From Pirellulales bacterium (GTDB taxonomy: Bacteria; Planctomycetota; Planctomycetia; Pirellulales; JAICIG01), in the NCBI GenBank assembly GCA_035533075.1, contig DATLUO010000194.1, positions 62,001 through 126,000 of the forward strand: 64,000 bases of DNA, read 5' to 3'. A program made the translations under genes and the position numbers. Shown here piece by piece: positions 41,755 to 49,795 of this stretch (its first letter is position 1; each line of letters begins with the position of its first letter). The notes under the pieces are model-generated. The model was given only the letters and a program-made list of their open reading frames with translations, was not told where the DNA came from and searched no databases.

Positions 41755-43644
41755 CTACCGCTTGCGGCTCAGCCACGTGCGACGAGAAGGATCGTCGCTC
41801 GTCGTCGAACCGCGGCGCTGGTCGGCGAGAACGGCGACCAGGAACATGCCCGTCAAACCCAGAAACTGACCGGCTCGTCCGTCCACAAGCCCCGCGCTGG
41901 CAACGGCTATATCGTCCGACTCAATCGCCAGAGTGAAGAGTGGCTCTTCGGCGAAGCAAGCGTCGGCGGCCTCAGCAACGTTGGCAGTTGTGTCCGCGTG
42001 ATCCGTTTCCGCAAGCACGTTGGCGATCCAATCCTCGTCGTTGAGCGATCCCGACTGCCAAACGCGGAAAACATCGGCCGGCGAAACCGCATCGCCCGAC
42101 TCAGGCGCCTCGTCGCCAGGCGGGGTGGAATCCGTGGCACGCCGTTTCGCCGGCTTCAAGGGCACCTCGAGCGGGTCGTCGACCAGGATGCTGTTAGTCG
42201 CAAAGCGGACGGGGGTGTCGGCGGGCAGGGCTACCGACTCCGCCGGTGCGGGGTGGCTTGTAGCCGGCGTCACGATCAATGGCACGACGGGCACGCCGCT
42301 TTCAATGTGCGGCGTGGTGAAGAGGATGAATTCGATCAGCACCAACGGCGGATCGGTATCGGTTTCGCTGGACGTGCTGGAAGAAGCATTGGGGCTGGTC
42401 GCGGTGGTCGAGGCGGCCGAGATGACGGTCGGCGTCGCCGTGGCCGAGGCCAGGCTCTGCACGAGGTTGTTGGCTACCGGCGTGCCGAGGCCGGTCACGA
42501 GATCATAGCCTGAAGTTGCGGTGTTGCCGCCGGCGCTGCCGGAGGTCACGTCATGGAAATCGGTGGTGGACGTGCTGGCCACGCTGTAAAGGTCTGCCTG
42601 CGCATTCGCCAAGGAACTCTGGCCCGCGTTTTGCCGGGCCTGATCGGCGACGGCGACCAAGCCCGACCATTGCGGTGCGCCGGCACTGGTGCCGCCCACT
42701 TGGAACCAACCCGACTGGCCGCTGTAGCTGATCGAATCGTAGACGGGCACGCCGGTGTTCGGGTTGGCGTTATAGGCCACGTCGGGCGTGGCGCGTTTTC
42801 CGCTGGAATCCAGGGTGGTGGGCACCACGCCCGATTGATACGTCGGTTCGGGCTCATAGGCGCTCAGTCCGCCGCCGCTGCCGCTCCAGCCGCTTTCACT
42901 GACATAGGTGCCCGAAGGCAAGTCAAGGTTCAACGTCGTTCCGCCGACCGAAAGGACGTTGGGCGATGCGGCGGGCCAGATCACCTGGCCGCCGCTGTCG
43001 CCCGACGCGGCGACAAACGTGACGCCCGGCGTCGTGAAGTGGTAATCGTAGGAACTCTCGCTGGCGAACTCGCCGGCGCCCCAGCTCATCGAGACGGCCA
43101 CGACTCCGGGATGGTTTCTCGCAACGTCGACGGCTGCCAACAGATTGCCCAGGCTGCTGTCGTTCGCCTCCACCAACAACAAATTCGCCCCCGGCGCCAT
43201 GGCGTGCGCCCACTCGACATCGAGCGAAGTTTCCAAGGCCCAGCCGCTGTTGTTCTTGGGCAGCCTCGTGCCGCCGTTTTGATTCACGACCGTCAAACTG
43301 GGGTCGGAAAGGCCGAATTGGTGATCGAAGGCGTGCAGGTCGCTGGCGACCTTCGAATCGCCATAGGCGTCGACGATGGCGATGGTCTCGCCGGCGCCGG
43401 TCAACGAAAGCTGGTTGAATCCATAGGCCCGACTCATTTGTTGCGGAGAGTATCCGCTGGGAACGGTATTGGTGATCGTTGGCGCGCCGTGCGCGGCCGG
43501 CACCGCCAGGACGTTGTCGAGGCCCGACGCCAAACCGGCCGCCGAAAGCAACTGGCGAGCTTCCAGAGGCTCGACGTTGTGCAATCCGCGACGGAATAAA
43601 CGTGGGAAATGGCGCAGCAGGTACGAAGGGCGGCTACGAGACAT
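41755..43644 (-). CDS. S53-family (sedolisin) peptidase with LEPR-like N-terminus
   Basis: The 629-residue exported protein begins MSRSRPSYLLRHFPRLFRRG and contains VEPLEARQLLS, the N-terminal LEPR-type sorting signal of planctomycete extracellular proteins. The sedolisin domain shows the Glu/Asp pair in ALETSLDVEWAHA, the oxyanion Asp in FVAASGDSGG, and the catalytic Ser in VGGTSAGAPQWSG. A Ser/Thr-rich linker and a C-terminal acidic region follow. It is transcribed toward the DUF1501 gene (2-bp gap). Confidence 0.87.
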   Translation of the reverse strand: MSRSRPSYLLRHFPRLFRRGLHNVEPLEARQLLSAAGLASGLDNVLAVPAAHGAPTITNTVPSGYSPQQMSRAYGFNQLSLTGAGETIAIVDAYGDSKVASDLHAFDHQFGLSDPSLTVVNQNGGTRLPKNNSGWALETSLDVEWAHAMAPGANLLLVEANDSSLGNLLAAVDVARNHPGVVAVSMSWGAGEFASESSYDYHFTTPGVTFVAASGDSGGQVIWPAASPNVLSVGGTTLNLDLPSGTYVSESGWSGSGGGLSAYEPEPTYQSGVVPTTLDSSGKRATPDVAYNANPNTGVPVYDSISYSGQSGWFQVGGTSAGAPQWSGLVAVADQARQNAGQSSLANAQADLYSVASTSTTDFHDVTSGSAGGNTATSGYDLVTGLGTPVANNLVQSLASATATPTVISAASTTATSPNASSSTSSETDTDPPLVLIEFILFTTPHIESGVPVVPLIVTPATSHPAPAESVALPADTPVRFATNSILVDDPLEVPLKPAKRRATDSTPPGDEAPESGDAVSPADVFRVWQSGSLNDEDWIANVLAETDHADTTANVAEAADACFAEEPLFTLAIESDDIAVASAGLVDGRAGQFLGLTGMFLVAVLADQRRGSTTSDDPSRRTWLSRKR

Positions 43645-43765
43645 GGCGATCTCCGGGCAACAGGCAAGCGAAGCGCGAAACGGCTTCTGACAACGCAGCA
43701 TGTATTGCCCTTAGAATAACGACTTTCCGCCGGATGACGCAAGCATTTCAGTCGACAAATCGTAA

Positions 43766-43901
43766 GGTGGGGCCAGCGAGCTTGCGAGCGCCGGCCCACC
43801 GTGTTTGAAGGGTAAGGCGTCAGGCAAACGTCAATTCAGATATTTCTGAACCCTGAACCCTTTGATGGTGGGCCGGCGCTCGCAAGCTCGCTGGTCCCAC
43901 C
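43766..43901. repeat. Inverted pair of REP-like 35-bp repeats
   Basis: GGTGGGGCCAGCGAGCTTGC... (43766-43800) and its near-exact inverse (43867-43901) flank a 66-base spacer. Each unit is itself an imperfect palindrome. The same family forms a pair at 55703-55841. Confidence 0.75.
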
Positions 43902-44004
43902 CCACGCCTGACGATGGTGGTTCGCCGCTCGTCCGGGCGCGCCGGGTCTGGCCCCGCGTTACGGCCTCAACTGACAGAATCTGTCAGTTCGCCAATGGTG
44001 GGAG

Positions 44005-44946
44005 TTATTGCTGCCGGCCGAACCAGGCGAAAAACGCCGCGATGAGGACGGCGTTCACCAGCAGCGCCCCGTAGAAGAACCGGTGCCCGCGGCCACTGAG
44101 CGGACGGTTCGTCAGTCCCAGGACTAACACGACCCACATCGAGTAGAGCAAAAGCGGCGGGCAAACGATGCCGAACACGGCCGTATACCAGGCGCGGCGG
44201 GCGGCGCGGTCGTCGGCTTCCGTGCGCTTGGCGTTGTCTTCGTTCGCTTCACCCGCGGCGACCTTCTTTCTGCCCGCTGCCGGATCCCATGGCGGAACGA
44301 CGATCTTCAGCGCCTCGTCTTCCGCCGTCCGCGCCCGGAGCGGCGCCAACGCGACTGGCTTCACGGCGGATTCGCCGTTCATGCTCGCCCTCGCGGGCGG
44401 TGGGGCCGCCGGCGGCTGCATGGGAATCGGTGGAATCTTGATTTCCGGCAGCGGAGCCTCGGCGGCGGTCGCCATGCGCGAGATGGTTTGCGCCGGCGGA
44501 AGCTGAGCTGCCGGCGCCGGCGGCGGCGCGGGGCGCGGGGAGGCAACCGCCGGCGCCACGCTCGGCGGTGCGGTGTCCGGCACCGGCCCTACCGCCGGCA
44601 GCGGCTGGGCGATGGCGGCCGTCGGCTGGCCCTCGCGGCCGGTGCCGCACTTCCAGCACACGGGAAACTGCGCCAACACCTGCTCGCCGCACTTGGGGCA
44701 TTTCCAAGGCGGTTTCTGCTCCTTGCCCGGCCGCTTCAATTGCGGAATGGGAAACAAGAGTTGCATCGCCCGTTCGAAGTCGGGCGGGCTGACCTGCACC
44801 TGCACCCGCGTCGTCGGCGCCCCGTCGGGACCCTTCTCAGGCTCGAGCAGCACGGCGGAAATGCCGGCCGCCTCGAGCTTGCTGCGGATCATCTCGGCTT
44901 CCATCGTGCCTCGCAAGGCGGCAACCGTGAGCAAGTTCTCGGCCAT
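44005..44946 (-). CDS. DUF2007 domain protein with zinc ribbon and membrane helices
   Basis: The 313-residue protein begins with a DUF2007-like signal-transduction fold (NLLTVAALRGTMEAEMIRSK, AAGISAVLLEPEKG). A rubredoxin-like zinc ribbon follows (WKCPKCGEQVLAQFPVCWKCG). After a long Pro/Ala-rich linker come two C-terminal membrane helices (TAVFGIVCPPLLLYSMWVV, FYGALLVNAVLIAAFFAW). It is likely a membrane-anchored protein with a cytoplasmic sensor part. Function unknown. It is divergent from the BlaI regulator. Confidence 0.6.
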   Translation of the reverse strand: MAENLLTVAALRGTMEAEMIRSKLEAAGISAVLLEPEKGPDGAPTTRVQVQVSPPDFERAMQLLFPIPQLKRPGKEQKPPWKCPKCGEQVLAQFPVCWKCGTGREGQPTAAIAQPLPAVGPVPDTAPPSVAPAVASPRPAPPPAPAAQLPPAQTISRMATAAEAPLPEIKIPPIPMQPPAAPPPARASMNGESAVKPVALAPLRARTAEDEALKIVVPPWDPAAGRKKVAAGEANEDNAKRTEADDRAARRAWYTAVFGIVCPPLLLYSMWVVLVLGLTNRPLSGRGHRFFYGALLVNAVLIAAFFAWFGRQQ

Positions 44947-45055
44947 CACCCCATTGTACCTTATCCATCGCCTTGGTCATCGACGAAGCTGACTGTTTCG
45001 CGGGCGGATTTAGCGATAGCGAACGATGCTGGTGAGAATTCTTTCGGCCTGGCTA

Positions 45056-45104
45056 TTGACAGAGGGCAAACAGTCGGCATAATCAACTAAACTATTAGTT
45101 TAGT
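45056..45104 (+). promoter_or_regulatory. Promoter and operator of the BlaI-BlaR1 operon
   Basis: TTGACA (45056-45061), a 16-base spacer and CATAAT (45078-45083) form a strong sigma-70-like promoter. Immediately after it is the perfect palindrome ACTAAACTATTAGTTTAGT (45086-45104, arms of 9, 1-base centre). The position across the start site fits repression by the dimeric BlaI-like protein encoded at 45123. Confidence 0.75.
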
Positions 45105-45122
45105 CCTTGGTTTGCCGATCCG

Positions 45123-45503
45123 ATGCCCGACCCCAATCCCAGCCAGCGCGAGCTCGATGTGCTGAAGGTCCTCTGGGACCTCGGCGAAGCAAAGGTCCGC
45201 GACGTCCACGCGGCCATGTGCCGACAGAAGGAGACCGCCTTCACCACCGTGCAGACGCTCTTGCGGATCATGGCCGAAAAAGGGCTCGTCAAACAGCGCA
45301 CCGAGGGGCGGACGCTCTTCTATTCGCCCCTGCACACGAGAGAGCAGGTCAGCTCCCGGTTCCTGGAGCGTGTGTTTGACGGGGCCATCGACAAACTGGT
45401 GCTCAACCTTTTGCGGGCAGAAGACATATCTCCCGACGAAATGCGCGGGCTGGAACGACTGATCGCCAAGGCCCGCCGCGAAAAACAAGCCTCCGAGGAG
45501 TAG
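45123..45503 (+). CDS. BlaI/MecI/CopY-family repressor
   Basis: The 126-residue winged-helix repressor reads PSQRELDVLKVLWDLGEAKV, AFTTVQTLLRIMAEKGLVKQ (recognition helix) and LFYSPLHTREQVSSRFLERV, all diagnostic of the family. It ends 4 bp before the BlaR1-like gene. In the known system the sensor protease inactivates the repressor; here the operator and promoter at 45056-45104 indicate autoregulation. Confidence 0.93.
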   Translation: MPDPNPSQRELDVLKVLWDLGEAKVRDVHAAMCRQKETAFTTVQTLLRIMAEKGLVKQRTEGRTLFYSPLHTREQVSSRFLERVFDGAIDKLVLNLLRAEDISPDEMRGLERLIAKARREKQASEE

Positions 45504-45507
45504 CACA

Positions 45508-48500
45508 ATGGTCAGCTCACAACAAATCGTCGTCAAGTGGATTGAGTATGCCGCGACGGGAGCGGTGCTGCTCCTGGCGGCCCGTCTCGCTGTCGGACGT
45601 CTGCGGCAGCCCACCGACCGGATCAAGCTGATTTTGATGAGCTTCGTCGTGGCGGCGGTCATCCCCGTGCTCGTCAGCCTTTCGCGAGTTCCCGCCTGGC
45701 ATTTGGGAATCATGGTGGCGGCCGACGCCGAGCACCGTTCGCCGCAGGCAAAAACATCGGCGTCGCTTCCTCTCGCTCTAGCGGCACCGCCAGAAATGCC
45801 AGCGACGAGCGAGATTAGCAGGCCCGCGGAAGGCATTGCTGCGAATGACTTACGGCCCCCGGTCCGCTCCAATACTGACTCGCCGGTTGGCACACCGCCG
45901 AGCAAGTTCGACGTTTGGGTTCCGATGGCGATCGGACTGCTGATCGCGCATGGTTTTGCGACGGCTTGGTTCCTTGCAGAGCGGCTGATCGGCGTCCGCT
46001 GGCTGCGGCGGATGGCGGCCCGAGCTGTTCCAGCCACACCGGCTGTCCGCGCCGTATGGGCGTCGGTCGCCGGAGGGCGCGGCGACGCAGTGCGGTTGCT
46101 CGTTTCGAACGACGTCGATACGCCGCTGACTTATGGATTTTTGCCGCCAACGGTCGTCATTCCGGAGCCGATTGCCGACGGCGATCAGATGGTCCTGCGG
46201 TTCTGCCTGGCGCACGAGTGGTCGCACGTGGCCAGCGGTGACGTCGCCATGTGGCGGCTGGCGTGGCTTTGCCAATTCGCGCTCTGGTTTCAACCGCTGT
46301 TCTGGCGCATGCGGCGTGAGCTGCGGTCGTGCCAGGATTTTGTCGCCGACCATTGCGCGGCGGGCGCCGGCCGCGACGCCGTGGAGTATTCGGAGCTGCT
46401 GTTGGATTTTGCCCGGCAGCGAATGGGCCGGCCCGTTGCCGGGGCGATCGCCCTTCTCGACCGATCGAGCCAGCTTTCACGCAGAGTCAAAATGCTACTC
46501 GCTTCGCCGATCGCTTTGCGGTCCCGCTCGCCGCTGCTGTTTTGTCTGGCGGCGGGAAGCCTATTACTCGTTGGCGCTATGCTCGTCAGCACCGTGCGCC
46601 TCGACTCCGTTCACGCCGACGATGCCGACCAGCCCGCCAGTTCAGAAAAAACCGACAAGACGCCGTCGCAAGAGCAAGCTGCCGCTGAGAAGCCCAAACA
46701 GGGCGAGACACTGCACTACACCGGCGTCGTGCTTGACAAGGACAGTGGCAAAGGCATTCCCAACGCCACGGTCGTCGTTCGACGATCGAAGTACTCGTCG
46801 GAGGAAAACACCATCATCGAAGAGACGCGGCACAAGACCGACGCCGAAGGAAAGTACTCCTTCGAGATTCCGCCGGAACAGGTTGCCGTCTCCGCGCTGT
46901 ACATCGAGCTGGACGTGGAGCACGACGACTACGCGGCGCAAAAGGGGTTCGGCTACGCGCTCTCGATGATCCGCAAAAACGAAACGCTGGGCGAACGCCC
47001 GTTCTTCGAAAAGGTCGAGCTGCGACCCTCCGACCCCGTCACGGGCACGGTCGTCGATCCCGACGGCAAGCCTCTCGCTGGCGTGAAGATTCAGGGCTAT
47101 TCGAAAGCCAACGCGTCCGACTTCCGCGATTACGGCTCGTTCACCGACACTCTCACGGACGACGCCGGCAAGTTCCGCCTGCCTCTCGTCAAGGGCGGCG
47201 TGGGCGTGTTCTGGGTGTTGCCGACGGAGTATGCCAGCACGTCGCGAGCGGTCGACAAAGAGCGCGGCGACGTGGGAGAAACCCGGCTGCGGCCGGGCGT
47301 GCGCGTGTCAGGACGCCTTTTGAACACTGAGGGCCAGCCCGTCGCCGGCATTCCCGTGAACATCTACTACGAGGGTGGCGGTAACGAAACGGTCAACAAT
47401 CTTCCCGTGCATAGCTCCATCGAGCGCAGTACCATCACGGACCGCGACGGCCATTTTGCGTTCGATCCGCTGCCTACTGGTGAATACCGCGTTATCCCGG
47501 AAGAGCACCGATCTGATCCGATCATCCGCGACCGCACCCGCTATGAAATCCCCGGGGTCTTTTCGCCCATGAAGGTGACGATTCAGGAAGGCGTCGCCTG
47601 CGCTCCGATCGAGATTCAGGCCTCGCCATACGTCCTGTTCAACGCGCAGTATCTCGACAGCAAAGGCAACAAAACGCGAGGTCACGAGGTCCACGTCTTC
47701 GGCCGCATGGACGGCCAGTTCTGGTTCGGGCAGGGGCGTCCCAACTCCGAAGGGACGATCTCCATGCGCATTCCGCACGGGATGGACGTTCAGCTCAATC
47801 TCTCGACGAACGAGCACGGCGCATTGCGGTTCCGCCGCGGCAAAGGCAAGGACCTGGAGAATAAACAAAGTCGCGTTGAAATGGGCACTTTGAACGACGA
47901 CGTGGAAGAGTTCGAGATCATCCGCTACGTGGCGCCGATCGTGTTGGTCAATGCCGCCGATCCCGACGGAAAGCAAGTCAAGGACTTCCGCGTGACCGCG
48001 GCCTATCCGTGGGGCAAGCAAGAATACATTCTCGAAGGAGAGCAGCGTTCCGATTTGAGCTTCGAGCACCAGAACGACGGTCGCTATCGAACAAGCCAGA
48101 TGCTGCCGGATGAGGACGTGAAGTTTACCGTCACCGCGCCGGGCTACGAAGCGGCCAGCGAAACCGTGCGGCTGGGCGAAGGGGAAACGAAGGATCTCGT
48201 GCTGACGCTGAAGCAAAAGGATGAAGCCGCCAAACCAAAGGCGGCCCAGTCCACCACGCTTCGATACTCGGGCGTGGTTCTCGACAAGGAGACCGGCAAG
48301 CCCATACCGGACGCCACGGTCGTGGTTGGGCGAGCAAAGCACACCCAGCAGGAAGAGGAAGACATCGGCGAAACGCGATACATGACGGACGGCGATGGCA
48401 AATACTCTTTCGAGATCTCTGCGGAGGAGCTGGCCATTCCGGGGCTATACGTTTGGGCGAACGCCGAGCACGACGGATACATCGAGCACGGCGACGGCGC

Positions 48501-49791
48501 ATTGCTTTCCCTCATTCGCAAGAACGAAAGCCTTGGCCAGCGTCCGCCCTTTGAAAAGCTGGAGCTGCGCCCGGCCGAGCCTGTCGTGGGCACGGTCGTC
48601 GCTCCCGACGGCAAGCCGCTCGGCGGCGTCAAACTGCGAGGATACACGGACATCAACCGGTTAAACCGCGAACGTGGCAACTGGGTTGACGGCACCACGG
48701 ACGAGGCCGGCAGATTCCGCTTGAACTTCGTCAAGGGCGGGGTGGGCATGATCTGGGTCTTGCCCACCCAATATGCCAGCACTTCGCGTGTCGTCGACAA
48801 AAAACGTACCGACCTGGGCCAAATCCGTTTGCGGCCGGGCGTGCGCGTGTCGGGACGTGTCTTAAGCGCTGAGGGAAAGCCGCTGCCGAAGATTCCGATG
48901 ACGATCACCTACGGGGGCGGCGGGGATGAACCTGACAGCGGAATCCCTAATGTCGCGACATCGACTTTCCTCCGTCGTACTGCCCTCACCGACGACGAGG
49001 GCCGTTTCGCCTTAGATCCCGTGTCGACCGGCAACTACCGCGTCACCCCGGAAGAGTACCGCCTTGACCCCATTGTGGATGACCAAACTCGCTATGAAAT
49101 CCCGGGCGTCTTTATGCCAGTGAGCGTGAAGATTCAGGAGGGTGTCGCTTCAGCACCGCTTGAAATCCAGGCATCGCCGCACATTCTCTTCAATGTGCGG
49201 TTCGTCGACAGCAAAGGCGCGCCGGCACGTGAGGACGAGTTCTTCTTGTCCGGAATCCTGGACGGCGAGTCCTGGCACGACACGTGCCTTCCAAACGCTC
49301 AAGGAATGACGACACTTCGCGTTCCGCACGGAGTGCAAAACGCGACCGTCCAATTCGTCCCGACGGAGTTTGGCTCCGTGCGGTTCCGCCGTGGTAAGGG
49401 CAAACCTTTGGAAAATCACGTTTTCCAGGCAAAGCTCGGCACCTTGAACGACGACGTGGACTTCGAGGTCGTCCACTACCGCGCACCGATCGTTCTGGTC
49501 AACGTGGTGGACGATGACGGCAAGTCCGTCAAAGGTTTTCATGTGGCCGCCGCATATCCGTGGGGCAAGCAGGTCTATACCCTTGAGGGCGAGCTGCGCT
49601 CCGATTTGGCCTTCAAACGTCAGAGTGACGGCCGCTACCGAACGGTGGAAATGCTGCCCGACGAGGACGTGAAGTTCACCGTCAGCGCGCCCGGCTACGA
49701 AGCGGCCAGCGAAACCGTGCGGCTGGGCGAAGGGGAAACGAAGAATCTCGTGCTTACGCTGAAGAAAGTTGTCGAAGCGACGATGGACTAA
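45508..49791 (+). CDS. BlaR1-like M56 metalloprotease with duplicated sensor repeats
   Basis: This is a 1427-residue protein. Residues about 1-370 form the M56 membrane protease with hydrophobic segments and the zinc motif HEWSH (H236). The anchor LFCLAAGSLLLVGAMLV ends the membrane part. From residue about 402 two direct copies of a unit of about 510 residues follow (nucleotides 46711-48258 and 48259-49791). Each begins like a carboxypeptidase-regulatory domain (GVVLDK-x-x-GK-x-IP-x-ATVVV) and ends APGYEAASETVRLGEGETK. The last 50 bases or so of the two units are almost identical, so the duplication is recent or homogenised. This region replaces the penicillin-binding sensor of BlaR1, so the signal is likely a different extracellular ligand. 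Confidence 0.87.
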   Translation: MVSSQQIVVKWIEYAATGAVLLLAARLAVGRLRQPTDRIKLILMSFVVAAVIPVLVSLSRVPAWHLGIMVAADAEHRSPQAKTSASLPLALAAPPEMPATSEISRPAEGIAANDLRPPVRSNTDSPVGTPPSKFDVWVPMAIGLLIAHGFATAWFLAERLIGVRWLRRMAARAVPATPAVRAVWASVAGGRGDAVRLLVSNDVDTPLTYGFLPPTVVIPEPIADGDQMVLRFCLAHEWSHVASGDVAMWRLAWLCQFALWFQPLFWRMRRELRSCQDFVADHCAAGAGRDAVEYSELLLDFARQRMGRPVAGAIALLDRSSQLSRRVKMLLASPIALRSRSPLLFCLAAGSLLLVGAMLVSTVRLDSVHADDADQPASSEKTDKTPSQEQAAAEKPKQGETLHYTGVVLDKDSGKGIPNATVVVRRSKYSSEENTIIEETRHKTDAEGKYSFEIPPEQVAVSALYIELDVEHDDYAAQKGFGYALSMIRKNETLGERPFFEKVELRPSDPVTGTVVDPDGKPLAGVKIQGYSKANASDFRDYGSFTDTLTDDAGKFRLPLVKGGVGVFWVLPTEYASTSRAVDKERGDVGETRLRPGVRVSGRLLNTEGQPVAGIPVNIYYEGGGNETVNNLPVHSSIERSTITDRDGHFAFDPLPTGEYRVIPEEHRSDPIIRDRTRYEIPGVFSPMKVTIQEGVACAPIEIQASPYVLFNAQYLDSKGNKTRGHEVHVFGRMDGQFWFGQGRPNSEGTISMRIPHGMDVQLNLSTNEHGALRFRRGKGKDLENKQSRVEMGTLNDDVEEFEIIRYVAPIVLVNAADPDGKQVKDFRVTAAYPWGKQEYILEGEQRSDLSFEHQNDGRYRTSQMLPDEDVKFTVTAPGYEAASETVRLGEGETKDLVLTLKQKDEAAKPKAAQSTTLRYSGVVLDKETGKPIPDATVVVGRAKHTQQEEEDIGETRYMTDGDGKYSFEISAEELAIPGLYVWANAEHDGYIEHGDGALLSLIRKNESLGQRPPFEKLELRPAEPVVGTVVAPDGKPLGGVKLRGYTDINRLNRERGNWVDGTTDEAGRFRLNFVKGGVGMIWVLPTQYASTSRVVDKKRTDLGQIRLRPGVRVSGRVLSAEGKPLPKIPMTITYGGGGDEPDSGIPNVATSTFLRRTALTDDEGRFALDPVSTGNYRVTPEEYRLDPIVDDQTRYEIPGVFMPVSVKIQEGVASAPLEIQASPHILFNVRFVDSKGAPAREDEFFLSGILDGESWHDTCLPNAQGMTTLRVPHGVQNATVQFVPTEFGSVRFRRGKGKPLENHVFQAKLGTLNDDVDFEVVHYRAPIVLVNVVDDDGKSVKGFHVAAAYPWGKQVYTLEGELRSDLAFKRQSDGRYRTVEMLPDEDVKFTVSAPGYEAASETVRLGEGETKNLVLTLKKVVEATMD

Positions 49792-49795
49792 CGAA

